From: Nitrospirota bacterium
GTDB lineage: Bacteria; Nitrospirota; Thermodesulfovibrionia; Thermodesulfovibrionales; UBA6898
Direction of reading: 5' to 3'
DNA length: 64,000 nucleotides
NCBI GenBank assembly: GCA_003252075.1
Contig: QKDO01000113.1
Span: forward strand, 29,506 to 93,505
A program made the translations under genes and the position numbers. The notes under the pieces are model-generated. The model made no database searches, was not told the origin of the DNA, and was given only the letters and a program-made list of their open reading frames with translations. How positions within the stretch are numbered: the stretch's first letter is position 1; the number at the start of each line of letters is the position of its first letter. Shown here piece after piece: positions 8,244 to 17,657 of this stretch.

Positions 8244-9200
8244 CTACAGCCTGATATCAATGAATGCTCTCTCGCGAAGCGATTTGATCCACGCATTATA
8301 GCGCTCCGTAAAGAGCTTGTTGTTAAGTGCATTTTTTGCGTCATCCCGACTTTCCAGAGGAGATTTTTTCCCTACCTTCTCCTCAAGCTTGATAATGTGA
8401 ATGCCGGCATCTGTCCAAAAAGGCTTGCTCACATCGCCTACCCTCATTTCTGACAGTGCCGTACTGAACTCCTTGGCCAGACTCCCTTTTTCAATGAAGC
8501 CCAGATCGCCGCCCGTATTCTTATTCGGACCCTCCGAGTATTCTCTCACTAAAGCATCGAAGTCTTGACCCTGCATGATCTTGTCATAAACAGCCCGAGA
8601 AAGTTCATCGATCCTGGCCCGGTCGGCCGCATCCGCGGGTTTTTTGAAAAAAATCTGACGAATGCGATATCTTTCCCCTGATCCTTCGAAGTTCTTATTA
8701 TCGCGGATAAAAGCATCGATATCCTGATCAGTCACCAAGACTTTGTTCCGCACCTGCTGGTTCACAAGCTTGCTGATAATAATCTGCTCCCGCAAACGCT
8801 TCTTATATTCATCAAAGGAATATCCTTCTGCTTTAAGTGATTCCTGAAACTGTATTTCAGACATCTTATATTTATTCTTGATGTTGTCTATGGCTTCTTT
8901 TAATTCAGCGTCTGACACCTTGATTCCATATTCCTTTGCCTCCTGAAGTTGAAGCTTGACATTAATAAGGCTCTCAAGAAAACCTGTCTCATTCTCCTTA
9001 AAAACTTTCATTCTCTCTTCCTCGCTGAGTGTCCTGACCCCGGGCATAGCATCCGTCTCCATAGATCGGTAGAGTTCGCTCCATGTTATCACTTCCTGGT
9101 TCACAATCGCCACAACGCGGTCCAGAAGGTAGGCAGCAGAGGCAGGGGAAAAAAACAATACGCAGAATAGGCAAGAAACAATGAACTTCTTTATAACCAT
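8244..9200 (-). CDS. SurA-like periplasmic peptidyl-prolyl isomerase
   Basis: Periplasmic foldase/chaperone. A signal peptide occupies residues 1-22 (hydrophobic core, cut near ASAAYL). A SurA-N type helical domain follows (about 25-160, beginning LDRVVAIVNQEVITWSEL). A single parvulin domain spans roughly 165-275 (RYRIRQIFFK; GGDLGFIEKGSLAKEF). The usual SurA has two parvulin domains; this 318-residue version has one, as is common outside Gammaproteobacteria. A GGAGGTTGAC site precedes the ATG. It is the first gene of the surA-like/purN/sigma operon, which makes an envelope role for the sigma factor reasonable. Confidence 0.9.
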   Translation of the reverse strand: MVIKKFIVSCLFCVLFFSPASAAYLLDRVVAIVNQEVITWSELYRSMETDAMPGVRTLSEEERMKVFKENETGFLESLINVKLQLQEAKEYGIKVSDAELKEAIDNIKNKYKMSEIQFQESLKAEGYSFDEYKKRLREQIIISKLVNQQVRNKVLVTDQDIDAFIRDNKNFEGSGERYRIRQIFFKKPADAADRARIDELSRAVYDKIMQGQDFDALVREYSEGPNKNTGGDLGFIEKGSLAKEFSTALSEMRVGDVSKPFWTDAGIHIIKLEEKVGKKSPLESRDDAKNALNNKLFTERYNAWIKSLRERAFIDIRL

Positions 9201-9287
9201 GTCAACCTCCGAATTTTATACTATATACCATGTATTTTCGGAAAATCTATGCTTCTTTATATTATAAATCTATTAGTTTTTTTTATA

Positions 9288-9317
9288 TTGAAGATTATTT
9301 CGAAGTATTGCTATAAT
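9288..9317 (+). promoter_or_regulatory. Sigma-70-type promoter of fhs
   Basis: TTGAAG (9288-9293), an 18-base spacer and a perfect TATAAT (9312-9317) precede fhs. Transcription should start near 9324, leaving a leader of about 100 bases. The leader contains GCCGG (9324-9328) that can pair with CCGGC (9376-9380), and GACGT (9349-9353) that can pair with ACGTC (9390-9394). These pairings cross, so they could form alternative structures or a pseudoknot. A strong AGGAGG lies before the ATG. Confidence 0.7.
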
Positions 9318-9423
9318 CACGGGGCCGGATGCGAATTTATCGGGAAAAGACGTCATAATCAGCTCAGAATGCAGCCCGGCGCGGATCCTACGTCCGAAAA
9401 AAATTCTAATTTAGGAGGTTTTT

Positions 9424-11187
9424 ATGCCGTATGATGCAACAAAGTTAGCTGACTGGCAGATTTCCGAAGAAGCTGAAAAGAATATGCCGACCCCCGAGGA
9501 ATGGCGCGAGAAACTTGGCCTTCAGAAGGACGAGATGCTTCCCATGGGCCGCCTGTCGAAGATCGACTTCCTGAAGGTCATCGAGCGCCTCAAGGGGAGG
9601 CCTGACGGCAAATATATTGAGGTTACGGCCATTACCCCCACCCCGCTGGGCGAAGGCAAGAGCACTACGTCGTGCGGCCTTATGGAGGGCTTGGGCAAGC
9701 GGGGTGTCAACGTCGGAGGTGCCCTGCGCCAGCCTTCCGGCGGCCCTACCATGAACGTGAAGGGCACGGCGGCAGGCGGCGGCAATTCTCTGCTGATCCC
9801 TATGACTGAGTTCTCCCTCGGTCTCACCGGCGACATCAACGACATCATGAACGCCCACAACCTGGCCATGGTAGCTATGACCTCCAGGATGCAGCACGAA
9901 AGAAACTACAACGACGAGCAGCTGGCGAGGCTGACTAAGATGAGGAGGCTCAACATCGATCCCACTCGCGTGGAGATGGGCTGGATCATGGACTTCTGCG
10001 CCCAGAGCCTTCGCAACATCATCATCGGCATCGGCGGCAAGAGCGACGGCTTCATGATGCAGTCGAAGTTCGGCATCGCCGTGGGCTCAGAGTGCATGGC
10101 CATTCTGTCCATCGCCAACGACCTCGCGGACCTGAAGCAGCGCCTCAACAAGATCACCGTCGCCTTCGACAAGAGCGGCAAGCCGGTCACCACCGGAGAC
10201 CTTGAGGTGGGCAACGCCATGGCGGCCTTCATGCGCAATACCATCAACCCCACGCTCATGTGCACAGCTGAATACAACCCCTGTTTCGTCCATGCGGGGC
10301 CCTTCGCCAACATCGCGGTCGGACAGTCTTCCATCATCGCCGACCGGGTCGGCCTGAAGCTCTTCGATTACCATGTGACGGAGTCCGGGTTTGCCGCCGA
10401 CATCGGGTTCGAGAAGTTCTGGAACGTCAAGTCCCGCTTCAGCGGCCTGAAGCCCCATGTTTCGGTGCTCACGTCTACGGTTCGGGCGCTGAAGATGCAC
10501 GGCGGAGGACCCAAGGTCGTGGCCGGAAAGGCCCTGCCCGATGAGTACACCAAGGAAAACATTGCCTTGGTCGAAAAAGGCTGCGCCAACATGGTCCACA
10601 TGATCAATGTCATCCGCAAGTCGGGCATCAACCCGGTAGTCTGCATCAACCGGTTCTACACCGATACCGACGCCGAAGTCGCCGTGGTCAAGAAGGCTGC
10701 CGAGGCCGCAGGCGCCCGCTGCGCAGAGTCCCAGCACTGGCTCAAGGGCGGCGAGGGAGCATTGGAACTGGCCGATGCGGTCATCGACGCCTGTAAGGAC
10801 AATAACAACTTCAAGTTCCTCTACCCGCTTGAGATGAAACTGCGCGACCGCGTCGCCATCATTGCCAAGGAGGTCTATGGCGCAGACGGCGTCTCCTGGC
10901 TTCCAGAGGCTGAAGCAAAGGCCAAGATGCTGGAAGAGGATCCGCAGTACGCCGACTATGCAACCATGATGGTCAAGACCCACCTGAGCCTCAGCCACGA
11001 GCCCTCGCTCAAGGGAGTGCCGAAGGGCTGGACCCTTCCCATCAGGGACGTGCTGATCTATTCGGGGGCCAAGTTCCTTTGCCCTATGGCCGGGACGATC
11101 AGTCTCATGCCAGGGACGAGCTCGAACCCTGCATTCAGAAGGGTCGACGTGGATGTCAACACCGGAAAGGTGAGCGGACTGTTCTAA
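9424..11187 (+). CDS. fhs: Formate-tetrahydrofolate ligase
   Basis: ATP-dependent synthesis of 10-formyl-tetrahydrofolate from formate, feeding purine synthesis and the methyl branch of the Wood-Ljungdahl pathway. The P-loop reads [10 protein letters not shown] (about residues 75-84), followed by the family signature [20 protein letters not shown]. The protein has 587 residues, longer than the usual 555 because of an N-terminal extension of about 30 residues. The gene is visibly richer in G/C than its neighbours: 37 of 60 bases at 10081-10140 against 30 of 60 at 11521-11580. Third positions are mostly C or G. That could reflect horizontal transfer or selection for high expression. It has its own promoter and a strong terminator, so it is a single-gene unit. 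Confidence 0.97.
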   Translation: MPYDATKLADWQISEEAEKNMPTPEEWREKLGLQKDEMLPMGRLSKIDFLKVIERLKGRPDGKYIEVTAITPTPLGEGKSTTSCGLMEGLGKRGVNVGGALRQPSGGPTMNVKGTAAGGGNSLLIPMTEFSLGLTGDINDIMNAHNLAMVAMTSRMQHERNYNDEQLARLTKMRRLNIDPTRVEMGWIMDFCAQSLRNIIIGIGGKSDGFMMQSKFGIAVGSECMAILSIANDLADLKQRLNKITVAFDKSGKPVTTGDLEVGNAMAAFMRNTINPTLMCTAEYNPCFVHAGPFANIAVGQSSIIADRVGLKLFDYHVTESGFAADIGFEKFWNVKSRFSGLKPHVSVLTSTVRALKMHGGGPKVVAGKALPDEYTKENIALVEKGCANMVHMINVIRKSGINPVVCINRFYTDTDAEVAVVKKAAEAAGARCAESQHWLKGGEGALELADAVIDACKDNNNFKFLYPLEMKLRDRVAIIAKEVYGADGVSWLPEAEAKAKMLEEDPQYADYATMMVKTHLSLSHEPSLKGVPKGWTLPIRDVLIYSGAKFLCPMAGTISLMPGTSSNPAFRRVDVDVNTGKVSGLF

Positions 11188-11500
11188 CCACCTATTTTCC
11201 TCATCGCCGCAATAAAGAACCCCCCTGAATTCTGCAGGGGGGTTCTTTATTGGGAAATGGCCAATTCCCTTGAGATTGAGAAGCTGTCATGCCATAAAGA
11301 CTCTCAAGCTGGATATCAGATCACTGTTCTCACAGGGTATAGTCAATTCATTCTACATAAAATCTAGAGTCTACACGCATTCCTAACTCGTCTTGAAACA
11401 CCTACCTATCGACCTCCTCGAGAATAGTCCGAGAGAAATTAGACAGATACGTCGCCATTCTTAATGTTTTCTTTTCGTGTCAGCGTGGTAAACTTATCCT
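11188..11500. other. Intergenic region fhs to deacetylase gene
   Basis: Besides the terminator at 11211-11251, I see a short inverted repeat GGGAA/TTCCC just after it and no open frame of note. A possible -10 TAAACT (11489-11494) lies 6 bases before the deacetylase ATG, with only a weak -35 (GTTTTC) upstream. Confidence 0.4.
11211..11251. terminator. Bidirectional intrinsic terminator after fhs
   Basis: A perfect 17-bp stem (11211-11227 pairing with 11235-11251) with a 7-base loop. Its core is six C facing six G, flanked by A-rich and T-rich arms so it can stop transcription from either side. It lies 23 bases after the fhs stop. Confidence 0.93.
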
Positions 11501-12421
11501 ATGAAAAAAGTCGGATTCGTTTACGATGATGTTTTTCTTCTGCACGAAATGCCTCCCGGCCACCCGGAATCAAAAGACCGCCTGATCGCCATTAACAATG
11601 CATTACAGCAGTCACCCCATTGGAAGACGATGCGTCATCTTAAACCGCAAAAAGCAGACGAGGAAGATATCCTCGCCGTGCATACGGCATCATATTTTTC
11701 TAAGATCCTTCATTTTACCGGCTATTTTGATCCTGATACCTATGTTTCAGTCCGCTCAGTGGAGGCTGCACTTTTTGCGGCAGGTGCGGTTATCAGCTCG
11801 GTGGACGGATGTAAGGCTGGCGAGATAGAACGGGCCTTCTGCGCTGTAAGGCCGCCCGGGCATCACGCCGAAGCAGACCGTGCTATGGGCTTTTGCATAT
11901 TCAATAATATCGCGATAGGGGCCCGTCATGCTCAGAGGAACGGATACCGAAAGGTGTTCATCATTGATTTCGACGTTCATCATGGCAATGGTACGCAACA
12001 TATCTTTGAGGAGGATAATTCCGTCTTTTACTTCAGCACCCATCAGTATCCGCATTATCCCGGCACAGGAAGCGACAGAGAGAGGGGAAAAGGAGCAGGA
12101 CAGGGTTTCACCTACAATATTCCCATGCACCACGGAGCTGGAGACAAGGACTACTTTCACGCATACCAGGACATCCTGCCGGGGTTAATCACGCGTTTTG
12201 ATCCTGATATCGTGTTGGTATCTGCGGGCTATGACCTTCATGCTGGCGATCCACTGGCCGGTATACGGGTAACGGACGAGGGAATAACAAATATCGTGAG
12301 GGCAATTGTAACTTCAAAGAAGGGAATTCCCTATATCTTCTGCCTTGAGGGAGGCTACAACCTCTCCTCCCTCAGTACGTCGGTACTCATCACGGTCAAC
12401 GAATTGCTGTCTGCAGCGTAG
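11501..12421 (+). CDS. Histone deacetylase superfamily protein (acetoin utilisation/polyamine deacetylase type)
   Basis: Zinc-dependent amidohydrolase of the arginase/deacetylase fold, 306 residues. The catalytic His pair is in RPPGHHAE. Zinc ligands are in DFDVHHGNGTQ (Asp, His) and SAGYDLHAGDPL (Asp). The transition-state Tyr sits in the C-terminal glycine-rich FCLEGGYN segment. Bacterial members remove acetyl groups from polyamines, acetyl-CoA synthetase or other substrates; the target cannot be read here. A polyamine substrate is possible, since ornithine decarboxylase and spermidine synthase are encoded elsewhere in the window. No ribosome-binding site is visible; the ATG follows a possible -10 by 6 bases. 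Confidence 0.9.
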   Translation: MKKVGFVYDDVFLLHEMPPGHPESKDRLIAINNALQQSPHWKTMRHLKPQKADEEDILAVHTASYFSKILHFTGYFDPDTYVSVRSVEAALFAAGAVISSVDGCKAGEIERAFCAVRPPGHHAEADRAMGFCIFNNIAIGARHAQRNGYRKVFIIDFDVHHGNGTQHIFEEDNSVFYFSTHQYPHYPGTGSDRERGKGAGQGFTYNIPMHHGAGDKDYFHAYQDILPGLITRFDPDIVLVSAGYDLHAGDPLAGIRVTDEGITNIVRAIVTSKKGIPYIFCLEGGYNLSSLSTSVLITVNELLSAA

Positions 12422-12436
12422 ACTCGTTTTTCCAGT

Positions 12437-14407
12437 CTAGTCCGGCTCGCCACCCTCGTCCTGATTATGCATATGAATATCAGCCTGGCCGAGTTTCTTC
12501 TTCCTCTCCTCGATTTTTCTCCGAACGTCCTTAATCCTGTTCTTATATTCTTCAGTCAGCTGATCAGCCTCTTCCTTGTTACCGACCACATGAGGCGTAA
12601 TCAGGAGAATAAGCTCCCGCTTTATGATTGAATCGGTCGTCACTCCAAAGAGATATCCCAGAACAGGAATATCGCTCAGAAAGGGAAGACCTGACCGAAG
12701 CTGGGCATTGGTCTCCTGGATAATCCCGCCGATTACCAGAGTATGACCATCCTGGACAATAGCGGTTGTATTTGCCTTTCGTGTCTTAAAGCCCTGATAG
12801 TCTTGCCCTCCGATCTTTACAGAATCACCAATCTCACTGACCTCCTGCGATACCTTCATCGTAACCTGCTTTTTTTCGTTGATCTGAGGGGTAACCGTCA
12901 AAATGGTGCCAACAGACTTGAACTGGACCTGGGATGTCGTATTCCCGACAAGGGTCGCATCCACGCCGGCCTGCGTGACTGAGGTTGCAACAGGGACCTC
13001 GTCACCGATCTCGATCTTCGCTTCCTTATTGTCAAGTGCCAAAATATGTGGGCTTGCTAACACATTGACATTATTCTTCAACGCTTCAGCAGATATCAGC
13101 GCTGCATAGTGTTTAGGATCTATTACGGCAGCGAATCCTCCTACCGGTAAATTTTGTATAATACCATCCCCGTTCACTGGAAGCTCAAACCCCCTTCTCT
13201 TTGCCAGGAACGGCAGTATATCGCGACTCCTAAATCCCGCTACCACATCAGCATCATCAACAGATGCCTTCAGCAGCCACTCGATGCCAAGTTTTGTCGA
13301 ATCATTCAGGGATATTTCGGCCACAAGAACCTCGATCAGAACCTGCTTTGGCTGGACATCCAGTCTCTTGATGGTCTCCATAAGGGCAAGATAAGCACGT
13401 GGCGTGGACTTTATGATCAGGGCATTAATATCGTCATAGGCCTCTATCACTACATCTCCCTCTATCTCCCCGGCGACACCTTCGAGGACTGCAGCAGAGC
13501 TCCCCGTTGCCGGCGCAGGGGTCCGCGGAAAAGTTCGCTGCGGCTGGCCAGGTCTTACCGGAGGCTGTGCGGCGGGGGCAGGAGCGACCTGCTGCACCGC
13601 AGGAGTAGCAGTCCCTCCCGCACCTTTTTTGATATAGATGCTTTTCAGGATCTCGGCAAGCTTCTTGGCTTCACCGTTTTCCACGCTGTAAACAAAGGTC
13701 CTGACCGAATCCCTCTCCGTAGACGGAATATCAATGGCATCAAGCAGTTTTATGAATTTCAGGATGCCCGCCGGAGGGGCTGTCACGATCAGCATATTTG
13801 ATGGTTCATATACAATGATATCCGTCCCTCTGGGCATGAGGTTCTTGACAATGTTTGCAACGTCGTTGGCCTTTACATACTCCAGAGGAATCTCCTGTGT
13901 CACAAAGCTTGCATCCAATGGAAGTTCGGCACTCTTGCCCAGCTGTACCGGCACGGGCTGCTGCTTCGCCGTGTCAATGGGAATGATTCGGTAAAAACTT
14001 CCCTCCTTTACCGCAGTAAAACCATTAAACTCCAGGACCGTCTGAAACGTTGAAAAGAGCTCACTCATCGGGATCTTGCTGCGGGACTGGATGGTAATTT
14101 TCCCGGTAACGCCAGGGGCCAGGATATAATTGATCTGGAGCATGTCTGAGATGGTCGAAATTACAGTCTCTATATCCGCATTTTCGAAGTTGAGCATGAC
14201 GTATTTCTCTTCCTGCTTCGTTTCGGCCGGCTGTTCAGGCATTTTTTCCGCCTTTACTTCTTTGGGAGGCGCAGGCATCTCCGGCACGGTAAGATCACTG
14301 GGCGGCTGAACGGCAACGGGCGGTTCTTCCGGTTTTACCGCCTGCTTTGGAGCGCAGGAGCTGACACAGAGCACAAGAAGTGCTGCGACAAGAAAGGTAT
14401 TGTTCAT
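12437..14407 (-). CDS. gspD: Type II secretion outer-membrane secretin
   Basis: Forms the outer-membrane pore of the type II secretion system. I start it at the ATG at 14407 (not the longer frame from 14479). That gives a lipoprotein signal (FLVAALLVLCVSSC, lipobox Cys) and an ATGA overlap with gspC. N-domains span about residues 60-330 (LNFENADIETVISTISDML begins the first). A proline/alanine-rich linker near 275-305 separates N-domain copies. The secretin core runs from about 360 to 620, with VPVATSVTQAG and the conserved LSDIPVLGYLFG. It has 656 residues. It is the last gene of the gsp run and converges on the deacetylase gene, with a 6-bp hairpin (TAGACT/AGTCTA) overlapping both stops. 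Confidence 0.93.
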   Translation of the reverse strand: MNNTFLVAALLVLCVSSCAPKQAVKPEEPPVAVQPPSDLTVPEMPAPPKEVKAEKMPEQPAETKQEEKYVMLNFENADIETVISTISDMLQINYILAPGVTGKITIQSRSKIPMSELFSTFQTVLEFNGFTAVKEGSFYRIIPIDTAKQQPVPVQLGKSAELPLDASFVTQEIPLEYVKANDVANIVKNLMPRGTDIIVYEPSNMLIVTAPPAGILKFIKLLDAIDIPSTERDSVRTFVYSVENGEAKKLAEILKSIYIKKGAGGTATPAVQQVAPAPAAQPPVRPGQPQRTFPRTPAPATGSSAAVLEGVAGEIEGDVVIEAYDDINALIIKSTPRAYLALMETIKRLDVQPKQVLIEVLVAEISLNDSTKLGIEWLLKASVDDADVVAGFRSRDILPFLAKRRGFELPVNGDGIIQNLPVGGFAAVIDPKHYAALISAEALKNNVNVLASPHILALDNKEAKIEIGDEVPVATSVTQAGVDATLVGNTTSQVQFKSVGTILTVTPQINEKKQVTMKVSQEVSEIGDSVKIGGQDYQGFKTRKANTTAIVQDGHTLVIGGIIQETNAQLRSGLPFLSDIPVLGYLFGVTTDSIIKRELILLITPHVVGNKEEADQLTEEYKNRIKDVRRKIEERKKKLGQADIHMHNQDEGGEPD

Positions 14408-14904
14408 CTTCCTGTCCTTGGAATATTGGATATGGTCTTCACTTTTTCGATGCTCATCGCTATGGTTTCGTTGTTCCATTGTAACACAACTTTCTTTTCT
14501 GATATATCGGATACTTCGATCTCTTCAACTTTATCACCTTTCCTCAGAGGAACAGCCCTTGCCTGGTTAATCTCCAGATAAGCGACAAAATCCCCGAAGT
14601 TGTCTAGGACGATCCCCTTGAGAGCAAGCGCCGGGCGCTGGGGAGGAGGAACTGTCACCGCGACAGGAACAGGCTTTGGCTCCAGATAGGTGCGCGAAGG
14701 ACTAAAAAGATTCTTCTCGAATATCTCTTTGTCCCAGGCAGGGGCATAAGCAGATTTTGCAACGACGGTTTCTTTAATCGACGCGTGCTTTACTGCATCC
14801 CTGTCAAGCGGATCGTATGCGATGGCGTTTACATAGAATTTCCAAGCTGTCACAATAGCCAGACATGCCATAAGGAACAAAACCGCCTGTCTCCGTATCA
14901 TCAT
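14404..14904 (-). CDS. gspC: Type II secretion inner-membrane protein GspC-like
   Basis: Inner-membrane component that links the secretin to the inner platform through a periplasmic HR domain. One membrane span (about residues 8-26), a short linker, then a small beta domain (about 85-160; LALKGIVLDNFGDFVAYLEI, VPLRKGDKVEEIEVSDIS) typical of the GspC homology region. No PDZ domain is present; at 166 residues it is a short GspC. It overlaps gspM and gspD by 4 bases each. Confidence 0.82.
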   Translation of the reverse strand: MMIRRQAVLFLMACLAIVTAWKFYVNAIAYDPLDRDAVKHASIKETVVAKSAYAPAWDKEIFEKNLFSPSRTYLEPKPVPVAVTVPPPQRPALALKGIVLDNFGDFVAYLEINQARAVPLRKGDKVEEIEVSDISEKKVVLQWNNETIAMSIEKVKTISNIPRTGR

Positions 14905-15431
14905 ATCCTTGTCAGCCCGGAAATCTGAATTTTAAATCTCAGCTCCTTTGGATTCTGCATGTTGGTTACATTGTAGCTCATCTTATCAATCTTGAGCATT
15001 ATGGGGCTCTTTTCGCTTGCTGAAAGAAAATCACTTATCTGTTTTATATTGGCACTTCCCTCAAAATAAACCGGAACCACGAGGAAGCTCCCGTCCTTCA
15101 CCGCATTGATCGGACGGATGGTAAGGACGTTCAGACCGGCCTTTCCTGCAAGTTCCGATACGATGCGCTGCATGCTGGCAGATGACAGAAATTCCGATTT
15201 CTCGGGTATCAGCCTCTCTTCCAGCTTTTTCATGTCAGCAATTGCAGCCTGGATCTCTTTGTCGGTTATCCCGGAGCCCTTTAGATAGGCTTCATACTTC
15301 TGCAGCGTTCCATATGCTGACTGGATTTCTTCATGCATCGCCTCAGATCTGGGAGCGAGATAATAGTTTTGAAACATAAGAGCAGTCACAATCAGTAATA
15401 GGCCCAGCAAAATAATTTTACGTTGTTTCAT
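14901..15431 (-). CDS. gspM: Type II secretion protein GspM/PilO-like
   Basis: Small bitopic inner-membrane protein, 176 residues. It has one N-terminal span (IILLGLLLIVTALMFQNYYL), a coiled-coil stretch (about 35-80), then a ferredoxin-like periplasmic domain similar to PilO/GspM. It pairs with GspL in the inner-membrane platform. Identification rests more on position between gspL and gspC and on architecture than on sequence signature. It overlaps gspL and gspC by 4 bases each. Confidence 0.78.
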   Translation of the reverse strand: MKQRKIILLGLLLIVTALMFQNYYLAPRSEAMHEEIQSAYGTLQKYEAYLKGSGITDKEIQAAIADMKKLEERLIPEKSEFLSSASMQRIVSELAGKAGLNVLTIRPINAVKDGSFLVVPVYFEGSANIKQISDFLSASEKSPIMLKIDKMSYNVTNMQNPKELRFKIQISGLTRI

Positions 15432-16696
15432 TTTTCCTTGACCTCAAGCTTCAAGGAAAAACGTTCCTCACCTTCACGGGATATGATCGGGGCAGAGAAG
15501 GAAATAGATTTGAAGAGCCCCGATTTTTCAAGTATAAGGACCACGTCAGACGTTTTACGGGAAAAACCTTCCAGCTCAACTCCTCCTTTATCATCAAGCG
15601 TCAGGTTTATGATCCATGAATCAACAGGTATTGTCCGCGAGAGGTCGTTCATAGCTTTTATCGCAATGTTCGATCTATCGAGAAAGTCAACAAGCGCTCT
15701 CCGCTCACTCTGCACAGCATCCAACTTTTTCCTTGTCTCAATGACCCCCGATGCCCTGGTTTGTATCGCCTTGATCTGAGATTCTATAGTATTCAGCGTA
15801 TAGACATCTTTGAGATAGGTAACAAACCCGGTCAGCAGAAAAAAAACTACCGCTGCGCCAGCCAACCCTGCAACTGCATAGGGATAATAGTCTTTCTTCT
15901 CCCTGACGAGTTCGGGGGGGATGAATTCAAGTACGAACTTTTTCCTTTTTGCATATGATGAAAGCAGGGCATAGGGCGGATAAACCTGTGCCTTCCGGGG
16001 TGCAAATCGCTCTAGGGTGAGTTGTTCAAACTCTCCTGATGCGTAGACCTTGCCGGGAAACTGCTGCAGAGCATGATCCAGTTCTTCTGCCAGATCGCTA
16101 TCTTTCGGTATTCTCTTCATAAATACTACGCCGTCGTCCTCGATGGCGGCCATCTCGTAATCGTCGTCAGAAGCATTGATGAAAATTCCCTTGATCCTTT
16201 TTTCATCACCAATCTCCGCCATGTTGTTGAGCAGGTCAATGGTTCTGGAACGGATCGAAACAAGCTCCATTCCCGCATCCGTTACGGCTTTGTGCAGGGC
16301 ATTGACAACATCCTTTTTGATCGAGAAAACAAGGGTACGGACGTCATTCAGTCCTTTTGCCATAAGAAAGTCGAATACATATTCATCAACCGGTAGAGGG
16401 AGGTGTTTTTCGAGTTCAAAGTGAAGTGCGCGGCGAAGGTCATCTTTTGCCATAAGCGGCATTTGAATAAGTCTGCTGGAAAAATAATGAAGAGGAAGTC
16501 CAATGACTACCCCGTCAGGAGAAAACTCCTCTTTCCATTGACGAAGCGCTTGGGTAAGCTCGCCTAGCCATTCTTTCTTATCTTCTCCCAAAAGGACCTC
16601 TCCGGATTTCAGGTGGCGCACTGTCCTGAACCGAAGTTCTGCAGCAGCCATGCGGAGTTTTCTGCTGTCTAGGTCAACCCCTAACAGTCTCGGCAC
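15428..16696 (-). CDS. gspL: Type II secretion protein GspL (PilM-PilN fusion-like)
   Basis: Bridges the cytoplasmic ATPase GspE and the periplasmic platform. The cytoplasmic part (about 1-270) is actin-like as in PilM (LLGVDLDSRKLRM at the start). One membrane span follows near 280-300 (AVAGLAGAAVVFFLLTGFV), then a PilN-like periplasmic domain with a coiled coil. I choose the GTG at 16696. It lies 6 bases after a GGAG, gives a normal start right at the actin fold and 422 residues. The longer frame from 16831 would run 45 junk residues inside gspK. The chosen start overlaps gspK by 23 bases. Confidence 0.85.
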   Translation of the reverse strand: MPRLLGVDLDSRKLRMAAAELRFRTVRHLKSGEVLLGEDKKEWLGELTQALRQWKEEFSPDGVVIGLPLHYFSSRLIQMPLMAKDDLRRALHFELEKHLPLPVDEYVFDFLMAKGLNDVRTLVFSIKKDVVNALHKAVTDAGMELVSIRSRTIDLLNNMAEIGDEKRIKGIFINASDDDYEMAAIEDDGVVFMKRIPKDSDLAEELDHALQQFPGKVYASGEFEQLTLERFAPRKAQVYPPYALLSSYAKRKKFVLEFIPPELVREKKDYYPYAVAGLAGAAVVFFLLTGFVTYLKDVYTLNTIESQIKAIQTRASGVIETRKKLDAVQSERRALVDFLDRSNIAIKAMNDLSRTIPVDSWIINLTLDDKGGVELEGFSRKTSDVVLILEKSGLFKSISFSAPIISREGEERFSLKLEVKEK

Positions 16697-17657
16697 GTTC
16701 TCTCCAATAGATCGTCTTGAATTTAACGCCTTCCGCAGAAGGCTGTCTATACAGCACCCCGATAACCCTCGTCGCGATCGGGCTGTCATGCATCTTTGCA
16801 AAAACCTCGATTCTAAAATTCTGCGTTGCAATAGTGTTCAATCCCTTTACGGAAAACTGCTGGGGAATGAACCTGAATCCTCCAAAGTCCTTGTTGCGCT
16901 GTTTGAGGATAGTCTCTATCTCCACGGGATTCAGCCCGAGAAGTTCCATGACCTCCTTCGAGACCGTATTGATATTCACCAGATTTCTGCCGAATGTGGT
17001 AATAAGCGGCAGCACCCCCGTGCCGCCCTCCCCGGTCCCATACAGATAGGCAAGCGTCATGCCTTTAACCAGAGCAAGCTCTTCCGGCACATCAAAAAGG
17101 CCGTTTTTTGCCTTATAGGGCTCCTGAAGTCCTTCATAATAGTCATCTTCCGCACCGGAAAGGTGATGCTCCGTATCCAGATCTTTCCAGTCTAAGATCG
17201 AATCGACGATATCGTTCATATCCTCCTGTTTCACCCCGCAATAGGAAAAGAGGCGTGTCAGGCGGTCCTGGTTAGCAAAGTTGATATTGATCTTGGCGTT
17301 CTCATCAGATATCGTTATCTCATAAGACCCCTCCGCCGTAGAATGTTTTCCGGTAACTGGCGGTGTTTTATCATCAATCCAGAAGTTGCCTTCGCTGTCA
17401 AGGAAATCTATTGTAAGATCCTTATCAGAGGCAAGATAGTTTATTGCCTCCTGATATCCTGACAGCGCAAGATAATAGCTCTGAGCATCTTCTTTGAAGT
17501 TCCTGACGCCGGCAGAACCCCATCTCGTCGAGGCCAGAAAGCTCATTGATATGATGCTGAGAAGCACCAGAACCCACAAGACCATCATCAGTGCGACACC
17601 GCGCATATCAGGAAAAGGCGTCTTGGCGACTCTTACTGGGGGCATAATCCCGTACAT
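16674..17657 (-). CDS. gspK: Type II secretion minor pseudopilin GspK
   Basis: Large minor pseudopilin that caps the pseudopilus tip. The prepilin-type N-terminus is MRGVALMMVLWVLVLL, with cleavage expected after Gly. The body has two helix-hairpin-helix-like segments typical of GspK (LFSYCGVKQEDMNDIVDSIL and LLGLNPVEIETILKQRNKD). It has 327 residues. Its ATG overlaps the gspE stop as TAATG. It is the only pseudopilin in this operon; the major pseudopilin GspG and GspH/I/J must be elsewhere if the system works. Confidence 0.88.
   Translation of the reverse strand: MYGIMPPVRVAKTPFPDMRGVALMMVLWVLVLLSIISMSFLASTRWGSAGVRNFKEDAQSYYLALSGYQEAINYLASDKDLTIDFLDSEGNFWIDDKTPPVTGKHSTAEGSYEITISDENAKININFANQDRLTRLFSYCGVKQEDMNDIVDSILDWKDLDTEHHLSGAEDDYYEGLQEPYKAKNGLFDVPEELALVKGMTLAYLYGTGEGGTGVLPLITTFGRNLVNINTVSKEVMELLGLNPVEIETILKQRNKDFGGFRFIPQQFSVKGLNTIATQNFRIEVFAKMHDSPIATRVIGVLYRQPSAEGVKFKTIYWRERAETVRG

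Noticed and set aside
9324..9423. Tetrahydrofolate riboswitch upstream of fhs
   Set aside because: The conserved core of the known tetrahydrofolate aptamer is not recognisable; only short pairings are seen.
10087..10998. 303-codon open frame antisense to fhs
   Set aside because: Shadow frame caused by the GC-rich codon use of fhs; composition is His/Asp/Val-biased with no motif.
12419..12439. 6-bp hairpin across the convergent stops of the deacetylase gene and gspD as a terminator
   Set aside because: Too short and without an adjoining T run on either side to call a terminator.
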